Of a DNA stretch of 64,000 nucleotides, positions 55,311 through 63,818 are shown in pieces. Made by a program: the position numbers and the translations under genes. Every line of letters begins with the position of its first letter. Position 1 is the stretch's first letter. The notes beneath the pieces were generated by a model. It was not told the origin of the DNA. It searched no databases and saw only the letters and a list, made by a program, of their open reading frames with translations. Source of the DNA: Sutcliffiella cohnii (lineage in GTDB: Bacteria; Bacillota; Bacilli; Bacillales; Bacillaceae_I); the NCBI RefSeq assembly GCF_002250055.1, contig NZ_CP018866.1, positions 2,286,501 through 2,350,500 on the forward strand. Direction: 5' to 3'.

Positions 55311-56207
55311 ATGTTTTATTTTATCGTGAATCCTACTTCAGGAGATGGACTAGGAAAAAACGTATGGGAAGAAGTACGCAAGCGGTTGGAAAAGGAACAG
55401 GTTTCATACAATTATTATGTAACAGAACCTCAAAAAGGGAAACTCGAAAAACATCTCTGGAATACTGTACTTAAGGAAGACATGTACATCAGTGCCGTTG
55501 TTGTAGTTGGTGGCGATGGAACCATCAATGAAACTATTAATATATTACAAGCTACATCCATCCCAATTGGCGTTATTCCCGCTGGTACTGGTAATGATTT
55601 TGCTAGAGCAAACAATATTCCGAATGATTGCGCACTAGCACTTGATAGAATTTTACAAGTGAATACTGGTACAATCGACCTTTTACATAGTAATTTTGGA
55701 CATTTTGGAAATGTTATCGGTGTTGGATTTGATGCACAAGTAGCTGAATTAACGAACAGATCAAGGCTGAAACATTACATGAATAAATGGAAGCTTGGAA
55801 AACACTCCTATATTATTAACGCATTACGATTATTTTTAACCTATAAACCTTCCACTGTAAAAATAAATATAGATGGAAGCGTAAAAATAATTGATGACGT
55901 TTGGTTAATTGCCGTAGCAAACAGCCAATTTTATGGTGGAGGTTTAAAAATTTGTCCAAGTGCCAGAAATAGTGATGGGAAATTAGACATTTGCATCATT
56001 TCGAGTAAAACAAAATTAAAATTACTTAAACTGTTCTATAAAGTGTTTATGGGCAGTCACATATTTGAAAAGGAAGTAATGTTACTTCAAGGAATAAATA
56101 TTTCCATATCAAGTGATGTTCGTTTACATATTCAAGGAGACGGAGAAGTTTTAGGGGAAACACCCATTACCATTTCGGTAAAGAAGAATGCATTATTCAT
56201 AATATAG
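55311..56207 (+). CDS. Diacylglycerol/sphingosine-kinase-like lipid kinase
   Basis: A 298-residue protein of the DAGK_cat/YegS family that phosphorylates a lipid head group with ATP. The nucleotide-binding motif is GGDGTINE (67-74), followed by IPAGTGNDFARA, and the second domain has GGGLKICPSARNSDGKLDICI. It may be a diacylglycerol kinase or a bacterial lipid kinase. A patatin-type lipase gene follows 100 bases later. GATAGGGGG precedes the ATG. Confidence 0.85.
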   Translation: MFYFIVNPTSGDGLGKNVWEEVRKRLEKEQVSYNYYVTEPQKGKLEKHLWNTVLKEDMYISAVVVVGGDGTINETINILQATSIPIGVIPAGTGNDFARANNIPNDCALALDRILQVNTGTIDLLHSNFGHFGNVIGVGFDAQVAELTNRSRLKHYMNKWKLGKHSYIINALRLFLTYKPSTVKINIDGSVKIIDDVWLIAVANSQFYGGGLKICPSARNSDGKLDICIISSKTKLKLLKLFYKVFMGSHIFEKEVMLLQGINISISSDVRLHIQGDGEVLGETPITISVKKNALFII

Positions 56208-56307
56208 AATATTACGCCGTGTAGGTGAGAAGCTATTAAGAGGACATTCAAAGAGTGTGATTTTCTTTGTATTGAAGCAAGGGAAATTGTATAAAAGGTG
56301 AAAAAAT

Positions 56308-57222
56308 ATGAAGATGTTAAGTATCGACGGTGGTGGAATAAGAGGAGTCTTTGCCATTGCCATTTTACAAGAAATTGAAAACAAATATAAAAAGCCAATT
56401 TACGAGCTATTCGATTGCTTTGCCGGCACAAGTACTGGTTCAATCATTGCCGCTTCCATTACATGTAAAATAAGTATGGATAAACTGATGGCAAGTTACA
56501 AAAAGTACGGCAAAAAAATTTTTGTCAAACAAGCAAAGGTAGGATTTTTTAAAAGTATATATAGCGATCGATATTTGAGGAGATTTTTTCAAAAAGCGTT
56601 CGGTGACCTTTCCTTATCCGACATTCAAAAACCACTTCTCATCCCAGCTGTAGATATTACTCATGGTAAACCTTTTGTCCATCGTTCAAATTTTGGCTTT
56701 CAGGAAGAGACTGACAACAGTGTGCAATTATGGGATGCTGTTTTATCATCATGTTCTGCACCCGTTTATTTTCCACCTAACAACATTAACAATCGATATT
56801 TATCGATTGATGGAGGTCTATGGGCAAACAATCCATCACTAGTATGTATGACGGAAGCTCTACATCATTTCCAACAAAATATTAACGAGATCAATATACT
56901 ATCTTTAGGGACAGGGCAACAAAAGATTGATTTTTCGATATCGGAAAATATTGATTGGGGGATTAAACAATGGTTGCCTTTTCAGTTGCCCTCATTAAAA
57001 ATAACCCCTAAACTGCTTGATTTAGCACTGCATTTATCTTCAGAGTCTGTTTCTTACCATTGTCAATTATTATTAGGCTCACAGTATTTACGTTTAAACG
57101 CCGAGCTTGGAGAAGAAATGCCTTTTGACGATATCGAATTTATCGAGCAGCTAATTGCTTTAGGGAAAGAAGTGTATAGTAAAGAGGTACAAATTATCCA
57201 AAATTTTATCGAAAGCAACTAA
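56308..57222 (+). CDS. Patatin-like phospholipase
   Basis: A 304-residue patatin with the Ser-Asp dyad. The oxyanion loop GGGIRG is at 8-13, nucleophile Ser42 in GTSTG, and Asp168 in SIDGGLWANNP. It has no signal peptide. Patatins hydrolyse acyl esters of membrane lipids. Some are effectors of phage defence, but no cyclic-nucleotide synthase (CD-NTase) gene is adjacent, so defence is not indicated. Its neighbour is a lipid kinase gene, so lipid turnover is a fair guess. AAAGGTG precedes the ATG. Confidence 0.85.
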   Translation: MKMLSIDGGGIRGVFAIAILQEIENKYKKPIYELFDCFAGTSTGSIIAASITCKISMDKLMASYKKYGKKIFVKQAKVGFFKSIYSDRYLRRFFQKAFGDLSLSDIQKPLLIPAVDITHGKPFVHRSNFGFQEETDNSVQLWDAVLSSCSAPVYFPPNNINNRYLSIDGGLWANNPSLVCMTEALHHFQQNINEINILSLGTGQQKIDFSISENIDWGIKQWLPFQLPSLKITPKLLDLALHLSSESVSYHCQLLLGSQYLRLNAELGEEMPFDDIEFIEQLIALGKEVYSKEVQIIQNFIESN

Positions 57223-57319
57223 TTATTTGACAAGGTACTTGAAAATAAAAAAGATTCATATTAAACTAAGTCAGTCACATTGAAAGAACCATAAATTAAT
57301 TGGAAGCAGGAATTTTTTC

Positions 57320-57598
57320 ATGTCAAAAAAATTAGTTAATGTAATGGAGGAACTAGTAGAAACACTTGTAACAGTTCAAATGCTAGGTACCGATTATCAG
57401 GCATTTTGCAAGTGTGAACAATGTAGAACAGACATTGTCGCATTGAGTTTAAATACTCTACCTAGTCATTATGTTACTACAGAAGAAGGGCGTCAAAACG
57501 CCTACAATAAGTTAAATAATAAAGAAAACTTAAGATGGATAAATAAACGTATTACTAGCGCTATACATGTTGTGGCAAAATATCCTAGACATAAATAG
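57320..57598 (+). CDS. ComFB-like protein
   Basis: A 92-residue protein with the ComFB pattern: VNVMEELVETLV, then FCKCEQCRTDIVALSLNTLPSHYVTTEEGR. The cysteines at 30, 32 and 35 are kept, as in zinc-binding ComFB proteins. ComFB lies between comFA and comFC in B. subtilis; here it stands alone, so it is a paralogue. ComFB-type domains have been linked to c-di-GMP binding in other bacteria. The ribosome-binding site (GGAAGCAGGA) is weak. Confidence 0.75.
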   Translation: MSKKLVNVMEELVETLVTVQMLGTDYQAFCKCEQCRTDIVALSLNTLPSHYVTTEEGRQNAYNKLNNKENLRWINKRITSAIHVVAKYPRHK

Positions 57599-57681
57599 AG
57601 TAATATTACTCATTAATGAATAATTCATGTTAAATATTCTCATACTAAATAAAAACGAAGTAGAAAGGGAGTTTTCCCAAC

Positions 57682-57927
57682 ATGTATGAGAAGGGTACTG
57701 AATATCAAATCTCAGCTAATATTAACGGTTATTTTAATAGTGCTGAAAAATTTACAATTGTTCGTAAAAGTGGAGATATTGTTCAATTCACACTTGAAAA
57801 TGGTAAAGGTCGCGGTGCCATGCCAATAGAGCATATACAGCATTTATTAAAGAAAAATGAAATTTCGATTATCCCTTCTAAGCGCTCATTACTAAATGAA
57901 ACAGACGAAGAACAGCAAATCGGGTAG
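57682..57927 (+). CDS. Small protein of unknown function (81 aa)
   Basis: An 81-residue protein, MYEKGTEYQISANINGYFNS..., with predicted beta strands across the first 55 residues (FTIVRKSGDIVQFTLENGKG) and a charged tail. I do not recognise a family. AAAGGGAG precedes the ATG. It is followed by a terminator. It lies between the ComFB-like gene and the two-component system and shows no operon link. Confidence 0.55.
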   Translation: MYEKGTEYQISANINGYFNSAEKFTIVRKSGDIVQFTLENGKGRGAMPIEHIQHLLKKNEISIIPSKRSLLNETDEEQQIG

Positions 57928-57952
57928 GCCAACTTACGTTAGGCCTTTTTAT
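57926..57952 (+). terminator. Intrinsic terminator
   Basis: Stem AGGCCAAC/GTTAGGCCT (one bulge) followed by five T. Confidence 0.75.
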
Positions 57953-58020
57953 TTTGCTTTGTTTTAAAGGCGAAGATTATTTGTGTTATCATTCCTTTAA
58001 TAATCACATACACGTTGATA

Positions 58021-58054
58021 TATAGTTTAACTTTATAAAAATTGTTAAACTATA
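58021..58054 (+). promoter_or_regulatory. Perfect 11-bp inverted repeat upstream of the response regulator
   Basis: TATAGTTTAAC (58021-58031) and GTTAAACTATA (58044-58054) with a 12-base spacer, 28 bases before the regulator start. It could be an autoregulatory operator for the encoded OmpR-type protein. Confidence 0.55.
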
Positions 58055-58082
58055 ACTATATATAAAAAAAGAGGTACAAAAA

Positions 58083-58778
58083 ATGAGCAAAGAGAAAATT
58101 TTAATTGTTGAGGACGAAGCCAACATTGCAAGAGTATTGCAGTTAGAACTGGAACATGAAGGATATGAAACTTCAATAGTGTCTGACGGGGAATCTGCAC
58201 TACAAAGTGTAGAAAGAGAAACATGGTCTTTACTATTGCTAGACGTTATGATTCCAATTCTTAGTGGAATAGAAGTATTAAGAAGAATGAGGACGGGAGG
58301 TAATCAAACTCCAGTTATTTTATTGACGGCACGTGATACGATTGTTGACAAAGTTATGGGCTTAGATCAAGGAGCAAATGATTACGTGACAAAGCCATTT
58401 GAAATTGAAGAATTGCTTGCAAGAATTCGTGCATGTTTAAGAGTGCAGGGAAATATTATCCCTCAACAAGACACAATTCTTTCCATGGACAATTTAAGTG
58501 TTAACTTACAAACGAGGGAAGTTGTACGGGACAATACATTAATTGATTTAACACCGCGAGAGTTTGATTTATTAATTTATTTGATGCAACATCCGAAACA
58601 AGTGTTAAATAGAGATCAAATTTTAGAAAATGTTTGGGGGTTTGATTATTACGGGGATACGAATGTAGTAGACGTATATATTCGATATTTGAGACAAAAA
58701 ATAGACAAACCATTTCCAAATCCTTTAATAAACACAATTCGCGGAGTTGGTTATAGTATGAGGGAAAGTAAAAAATGA
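58083..58778 (+). CDS. OmpR-family response regulator (YkoG-like)
   Basis: A 231-residue response regulator. The receiver domain (1-118) has the acidic pair in IVEDEANI, phosphorylated Asp54 in LLLDVMIP, Thr in LLTARD and Lys104 in VTKPF. The C-terminal winged helix (130-228) has TPREFDLLIYLM and DVYIRYLRQKID. Its stop overlaps the start of the sensor kinase gene by 4 bases. The order regulator, kinase, PepSY, PepSY is that of B. subtilis ykoGHIJ, so I take this as the counterpart of YkoG. AAAGAGG precedes the ATG. Confidence 0.9.
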   Translation: MSKEKILIVEDEANIARVLQLELEHEGYETSIVSDGESALQSVERETWSLLLLDVMIPILSGIEVLRRMRTGGNQTPVILLTARDTIVDKVMGLDQGANDYVTKPFEIEELLARIRACLRVQGNIIPQQDTILSMDNLSVNLQTREVVRDNTLIDLTPREFDLLIYLMQHPKQVLNRDQILENVWGFDYYGDTNVVDVYIRYLRQKIDKPFPNPLINTIRGVGYSMRESKK

Positions 58779-60148
58779 GTATATCTAGAAGAATAACATT
58801 ATATTCGACCGGCTTACTTTTTTTATTACTATTAGTTGTAAACGGTAGTATTTATTTATCCTTTAATCATTTAACAGCAAACTCTGAGTTAGAGCGTGTA
58901 AGCAATCAAGCAAAATCGATTGCTTCCTCTATTAAACATGACCGAACAGTAACCGCAAGGGCATCCGAGCTTTTATCAGGGTATGTACCAACTAATGGCA
59001 TCATAAGAGTAATTCGGGATACAGGAAAGGAAGCTGTCATTATTACGAAAGATCCAGACCTAAGAGCACTTCCCTCTACATTTTCATTATCTCAACATAG
59101 TGAAATTATCCACCATAACAATAATCCTTATGCTGTAGCTAGCATACCTGTTATTTGGGAAGATGGAACTGTTGTTGCTTTAGAGTATAGTGAGAAAATG
59201 GTAGCTTATGAATCTACAATGAATACGTTAAAAGTTGTATTAGTTGTTGCTTCTATTATTGTACTAGTACCTGCATTTCTAGCAGGTCGGTCATTGAGCA
59301 CGATTATTATTAAACCAATTCAAACATTACAAAATACAATGGAACGAATTCGGAAAGAAGGAACCTTCCAACGCCTAAATGTTTCGGAAAAACCGAAAGA
59401 TGAATTAGAGCAGATGGGGGAAACATTTAATAAAATGATAGAAATATTAGAAAGCAACTACGAAAAACAACGTCGATTTATTTCTGACGCTTCACACGAA
59501 TTACGTACTCCGCTAACCGTTATTGAAAGTTATTCTAAACTTTTAAAAAGATGGGGAAAACATGATCCAAATCGACTGGAAGAAGCTATAAATGCAATTC
59601 ATGATGAATCGATAAGAATGAAAAACTTAACGAAACAACTATTATTGTTAGCAACAAATGAACAAGAAAAAGCTACTACGCTCTCGGAAAAAATTAATAT
59701 TACTGCAATAACGACAGAAACGGCTAAAAAACTATCCGTAGCATTTGACCGAGATGTTTCAGTAACTACACATACCGAATATTTTGTGCTAGGAAACGAT
59801 TTACAACTAAAGCAAGTTTTATTTATTCTTATAGAAAATGGCTTAAAATATAGTAAAGCACCCATACAAATAAATATAGAAAAAGATAAGGACTATATTA
59901 AATTACTTTTCATTGATAAGGGTATCGGTATTCCTGCAGAAGATTTACCCCATATTTTTAATCGTTTTTTTAGAGTGGATAAAACAAGAAGTCGACAAAC
60001 AGGCGGAAGCGGATTAGGACTTTCCATCGCAAAATCTATTATAGATGCACATAACGGTAAAATTGAAGTTGCTAGTACAGTAAATGAAGGAACTACTTTC
60101 ACTCTATTTTTAAAAGAATGTAAAGATATACGGGAGGAAATAAAATGA
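58775..60148 (+). CDS. Sensor histidine kinase (YkoH-like)
   Basis: A 457-residue kinase with two membrane segments (about 8-30 and 150-172) enclosing an extracytoplasmic sensor of about 120 residues. A HAMP linker (173-225), H-box with His241 in SDASHELRTPLT, N-box ILIENGLKYSK, and G boxes DKGIGIP and GGSGLGLSIA follow. It should phosphorylate the regulator encoded just upstream. The overlap with the PepSY gene (4 bases) shows tight coupling. The signal is unknown. Confidence 0.9.
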   Translation: MSISRRITLYSTGLLFLLLLVVNGSIYLSFNHLTANSELERVSNQAKSIASSIKHDRTVTARASELLSGYVPTNGIIRVIRDTGKEAVIITKDPDLRALPSTFSLSQHSEIIHHNNNPYAVASIPVIWEDGTVVALEYSEKMVAYESTMNTLKVVLVVASIIVLVPAFLAGRSLSTIIIKPIQTLQNTMERIRKEGTFQRLNVSEKPKDELEQMGETFNKMIEILESNYEKQRRFISDASHELRTPLTVIESYSKLLKRWGKHDPNRLEEAINAIHDESIRMKNLTKQLLLLATNEQEKATTLSEKINITAITTETAKKLSVAFDRDVSVTTHTEYFVLGNDLQLKQVLFILIENGLKYSKAPIQINIEKDKDYIKLLFIDKGIGIPAEDLPHIFNRFFRVDKTRSRQTGGSGLGLSIAKSIIDAHNGKIEVASTVNEGTTFTLFLKECKDIREEIK

Positions 60149-60894
60149 AGTTACTTCACAGAAAAAAGGTAGTCATTTTATTGTTTATTTTAACGCTTAC
60201 TATAGCAATTTTATTTCCAATGTACTTAAAACCAACAGAAGCTGCACTCGAAGAAGAGGAAATTAAAACAATTATTCACGAACAGTATACTGGAACTATT
60301 ATTAATATCGAAAAATTAGACACTGGTGGAGATACTATCTATGTCGCACAGTTAGATGATAATGACCGTAAATATACAATTGAAATTGATGCATACTCTG
60401 GAGATATCATTACCATTTTACAAAATGATAAAAAGGAAGATCATGTACAGGAAACCTCTCCTTTAAAGAATGTCATAAGTTTAACAGAGTTAAATGAAAT
60501 AATTCATCAAACCGTAGAAGGGGTAACTGTCATTGTTTCTGTATTACTAAACGATGAAAGTAATAAATACCGTGTGGAAGGCCGCCAAAGGGACGGATCC
60601 TTTCTTATGGAAGTGGATGCTTTTAATGGAGCACTGTTACTTTACCGGGTTGCCGAAGAATTGGAAGCAGACATCAAAGAACCGGAAACAGAACAGACTT
60701 TACTAACGGAAGAAGAAGCGATAGCAATAGCACTTTCTAACGTGGAAGGTGAAATTGATGACGTTGAACTTATACAACAAAACGGTCGAAGCGTATTTGA
60801 AGTGGAAATAGAGGTTGAAGATGAAGATATGGAAGCATACGTTTATATCGATGCGTATAGCGGGGAGTTACTGAATATTATTTGGGAAGATTAA
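60145..60894 (+). CDS. PepSY-domain protein, membrane-anchored (YkoI-like)
   Basis: A 249-residue protein with an N-terminal membrane anchor (about 8-27) and an extracellular acidic part. At least two PepSY repeats are visible, each ending in the pattern ID-AYSG (IEIDAYSGDII, YIDAYSGELL), plus a less clear one (EVDAFNGALL). PepSY domains bind or inhibit proteases and respond to envelope state. Its start overlaps the kinase stop, so it may feed back on sensing. It corresponds to the first PepSY gene after ykoH in B. subtilis. Confidence 0.8.
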   Translation: MKLLHRKKVVILLFILTLTIAILFPMYLKPTEAALEEEEIKTIIHEQYTGTIINIEKLDTGGDTIYVAQLDDNDRKYTIEIDAYSGDIITILQNDKKEDHVQETSPLKNVISLTELNEIIHQTVEGVTVIVSVLLNDESNKYRVEGRQRDGSFLMEVDAFNGALLLYRVAEELEADIKEPETEQTLLTEEEAIAIALSNVEGEIDDVELIQQNGRSVFEVEIEVEDEDMEAYVYIDAYSGELLNIIWED

Positions 60895-61000
60895 TGGAGA
60901 AATTTATTTTATTCTCTCATCAAATTCTCATTTTTCTCTTCTGAATTTATAAGATTCATTGGTTAAGATGTATTTGAAGAACAAAAAGGAGGAAAATGAG

Positions 61001-61561
61001 ATGAAAAAATGGGTAATAATTTTAGTTGCAGTGTTAAGTGTTGGAGGTATTGGAGCTGTCGTTTCGGCAAACAACAACGATACTTCAAGTAATACAAAAG
61101 AGGTTAACAACAGTAATGTTGAAATAATAACCGTTGAGGAAGCTAAAAACATTGCATTAAACTATGTTGGAAAAGGCGAAGTAGAAGAAGTTGAACTAGA
61201 AAGAAAAAATGGTTCATACGTATATGAAGTAGAAGTAGAATGGATGGATGATGACGCAGAAATTTATATCGACGCATATACTGGGGAAGTAATTTTCGTA
61301 GAAGATGATATTTCAAAATGGATCAACAGTAATGAGTCAAATAGCAGTTCAACTGAGAAAAGTAAAAATAAACTAATTACGAAGGAAGAAGCAATTACCA
61401 TTGCATTAAATGAAATTAAAGATAGTAAGGTTGAAGAAGTTGAGCTAGATGAAGATGATGGTATATATGTTTATGAAATTGAGCTGAAACAATCAGGTAA
61501 AGAGGTAGAACTAGATATTTCTGCTCATACAGGAGAGATACTAACTATCGATTGGGACTAA
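61001..61561 (+). CDS. Secreted or anchored PepSY protein (YkoJ-like)
   Basis: A 186-residue protein with an N-terminal signal peptide (MKKWVIILVAVLSVGGIGAV, cut near VSA) and two tandem PepSY repeats (about 38-105 and 120-186), each starting with EEA-x-x-IALN and ending in a DA/SAHTGE-type turn. I start at 61001, after AAAAGGAGG; the frame is open upstream without a site. It lies 106 bases after the first PepSY gene and may have its own promoter. A terminator follows. Confidence 0.8.
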   Translation: MKKWVIILVAVLSVGGIGAVVSANNNDTSSNTKEVNNSNVEIITVEEAKNIALNYVGKGEVEEVELERKNGSYVYEVEVEWMDDDAEIYIDAYTGEVIFVEDDISKWINSNESNSSSTEKSKNKLITKEEAITIALNEIKDSKVEEVELDEDDGIYVYEIELKQSGKEVELDISAHTGEILTIDWD

Positions 61562-61572
61562 TATAGTGAAGG

Positions 61573-61600
61573 AGCCTATGAGAGATTCATAGGCTTTTTA
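61573..61600 (+). terminator. Intrinsic terminator
   Basis: Stem AGCCTATGA/TCATAGGCT with a five-base loop and five T. Confidence 0.85.
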
Positions 61601-61649
61601 TATTTGTTTCTTCTTAAATATAAAATATTCAGAAGAATCTAAATATATA

Positions 61650-61678
61650 TTGTAAAGCGCTTACATAGAAATTATAAT
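61650..61678 (+). promoter_or_regulatory. cstA promoter with a cre-like palindrome
   Basis: -35 TTGTAA (61650-61655), 17-base spacer, -10 TATAAT (61673-61678). The palindrome TGTAA-AGCGC-TTACA (61651-61665) covers the -35 box. It resembles a CcpA cre site (TGTAANCGNTTACA) with one extra base in the centre. Confidence 0.6.
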
Positions 61679-61727
61679 AGTAGTTGTAATTAATACCTAC
61701 TATTAAATAGGTAGAGGAGGATAAAAG

Positions 61728-63476
61728 ATGAGTGCAATATGGTTAGCTGTAGTTGGGACGATAGTATTTGTCCTTGGGTATCGCTATTATTCAAAATTTG
61801 TTGCCGAAAAGATTTATCGTCTAGACCCTAATTTTGTAACTCCAGCACATGAATTTAGAGACGATGTTGACTTTGTCCCTACAAAAAGGTCTGTTCTTTG
61901 GGGGCATCACTTTACTTCTGTTGCCGGGGCAGCTCCGATCTTAGGACCAGCAATTGCAGTTTATTGGGGATGGTTACCAGCCCTTCTTTGGGTAGTGTTA
62001 GGAACCGTCTTTGCTGCTGGTGTTCACGACTTCGGAACACTTGTTCTATCCGTTAGAAATAAGGGGCAATCTGTCGGAACGTTAGCTAATAAGTTAATTG
62101 GACGAAATGCTAAGTTATTATTTTTATTTATTATTTTAATTTTAGTACTAATGGTTAACGCTGTTTTCGCTTGGGTTATTTCAAATCTATTTATTAGATT
62201 CCCGGCTAGCGTACTACCAGTTTTAATTGAAATTCCATTAGCAATTTGGATAGGTTATGCCGTTTTCAAAAGAAAGAAAAGCATGCTTATTCCATCCATT
62301 ATTGCACTCCTAGTAATGTACGGTACTGCAGTTGTTACTAGTAAAGTACCATTTTTACAAATTGATTTAGTTCGATATTTCGGTGGGGAAGGATCTACTG
62401 TTCTGTTCGGCTTAGACGGGGTTTCCATGGCCTTCTTCGTATGGATTATTATATTAATGGTTTACTGTTATATCGCTTCTACACTACCAGTATGGAAATT
62501 ACTTCAACCACGTGACTATATTAACTCTCATCAATTAGTTGTAGGCTTAGTCATTATGTACGCAGGACTATTATTCTTAAATCCAGAAATTACTGCGCCA
62601 ATGACAAACCCTGACGCAGCAGATAAATCGTGGCTACCACTAATGTTCATAACGATTGCATGTGGTGCTATTTCTGGATTCCACGGACTCGTTTCATCAG
62701 GTACGACTTCTAAACAGTTAGATAAAGAAACAGATGCTCGTTTTGTCGGTTACTTTGGAGCTGTAGGAGAAGGCTTCTTAGCATTAATTTCTATTATTGC
62801 TTGTGTAACGTTATTTGCTAATATTGGAGAATTTAAAGAAGCATATAGTAGTTTTGGAGCAGCAAATCAAGGCGGTCTTGGAAACTTTATCGCCGGTGGT
62901 GCTCAATTAGTTACCGGAATCGGTATTCCAGCTGACATTGCAAGAACGATTATTTCCGTCATTGTAGTAAGCTTTGCAGCTACGACTTTAGACTCATCTG
63001 TACGTTTAATGAGGTACATTATTTCAGAGCTAGGAGTAGAGTATAAAGTTCCTACTATTACGAAAACACATGTAGCTACATCTATCGCAGTTTTATCAAG
63101 TGCTGCACTAGTATTATTACCGAAAGGACCAAATGGATTTGGTTCTGGTGGTTATATACTATGGCCATTATTCGGAACTACAAATCAACTATTAGCCGGA
63201 ATAAGTTTACTATTAATTTCCGTATGGCTCAAACGCCAAGGAAGAAACTATTTAGTAACGTTCATACCTATGGTGTTTTTATTAGTAATGACTACTTGGG
63301 CGATGATTCAACAAGTGTTCTTTGAGTGGTCTGGTTTACAAGGAACAAATGCAAATCTTCTATTATTCATTTTTGGTGCGATTATTTTAGTATTTGCTAT
63401 TTGGATCGTGTTAACTGCCATTTATGAGCTTTCGAAAAAAGATAACAATTCGCTCGATAATACGTTTAAGCAATAA
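61728..63476 (+). CDS. cstA: Carbon starvation protein CstA, pyruvate/peptide transporter
   Basis: A 582-residue membrane protein with about 15 segments, close in length to B. subtilis CstA. It has the CstA motifs YYSKFVAEKIYRLDP, the HHFTSVAGAAPILGPA region, GVHDFGTLVLSVRNKGQS, and the later SGFHGLVSSGTTSKQL. CstA proteins import pyruvate or peptides during carbon limitation. In E. coli cstA is followed by a short partner gene whose product ends in Cys-Cys; a different short CC-ending gene follows here. GGTAGAGGAGG precedes the ATG. A terminator lies downstream. Confidence 0.9.
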   Translation: MSAIWLAVVGTIVFVLGYRYYSKFVAEKIYRLDPNFVTPAHEFRDDVDFVPTKRSVLWGHHFTSVAGAAPILGPAIAVYWGWLPALLWVVLGTVFAAGVHDFGTLVLSVRNKGQSVGTLANKLIGRNAKLLFLFIILILVLMVNAVFAWVISNLFIRFPASVLPVLIEIPLAIWIGYAVFKRKKSMLIPSIIALLVMYGTAVVTSKVPFLQIDLVRYFGGEGSTVLFGLDGVSMAFFVWIIILMVYCYIASTLPVWKLLQPRDYINSHQLVVGLVIMYAGLLFLNPEITAPMTNPDAADKSWLPLMFITIACGAISGFHGLVSSGTTSKQLDKETDARFVGYFGAVGEGFLALISIIACVTLFANIGEFKEAYSSFGAANQGGLGNFIAGGAQLVTGIGIPADIARTIISVIVVSFAATTLDSSVRLMRYIISELGVEYKVPTITKTHVATSIAVLSSAALVLLPKGPNGFGSGGYILWPLFGTTNQLLAGISLLLISVWLKRQGRNYLVTFIPMVFLLVMTTWAMIQQVFFEWSGLQGTNANLLLFIFGAIILVFAIWIVLTAIYELSKKDNNSLDNTFKQ

Positions 63477-63484
63477 TATGATTC

Positions 63485-63517
63485 AAAAGGAACCTAGTTT
63501 ATGCTAGGCTCCTTTTC
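63485..63517 (+). terminator. Intrinsic terminator after cstA
   Basis: Stem AAAAGGAACCTAG/CTAGGCTCCTTTT (one mismatch) with a six-base loop; its T tract is part of the stem. Confidence 0.75.
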
Positions 63518-63540
63518 CATTAGAAAGATAGGTGATACAG

Positions 63541-63804
63541 ATGGACTATATAAACAACATAAAAAAAATATTTCAATGGTATGATGAGATATTATCTGTG
63601 CAGCACCGGGCAGAAGTTGCTAGAGAACTTAGAAATGAAGATGATTTATTTTTACTACTTTGTCTTTCTGAAACGTTAGGATTACCAAATCCCGCTTTTT
63701 ACTACACGCTTGAGCTCTATCCTTATATGATGGAAAAGTTTCATGATTGGCATTTACGAATGGGAATGGAAAAATCACCACTCAGCGGTTTCCGCTGTTG
63801 TTAA
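63541..63804 (+). CDS. Small CC-terminal protein (cory-CC-star type)
   Basis: An 87-residue soluble protein ending RCC just before the stop. The C-terminal Cys-Cys and the length of about 90 fit the family I know as cory-CC-star, found beside ArsA-type ATPase genes, as here. The body is helical (IFQWYDEILSVQHRAEVARE, LELYPYMMEKFHDWHLRMG). I start at the ATG at 63541; a GTG at 63532 overlaps the AGG of the ribosome-binding site. The ArsA-type gene follows after 14 bases. Function unknown; a metal- or thiol-linked partner of the ATPase is likely. Confidence 0.7.
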   Translation: MDYINNIKKIFQWYDEILSVQHRAEVARELRNEDDLFLLLCLSETLGLPNPAFYYTLELYPYMMEKFHDWHLRMGMEKSPLSGFRCC

Positions 63805-63818
63805 AAAGGATGAATAAT

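Noticed and set aside
56308..57222. Patatin as a CBASS effector
   Set aside because: No CD-NTase or Cap gene is adjacent, and the neighbour is a lipid kinase gene.
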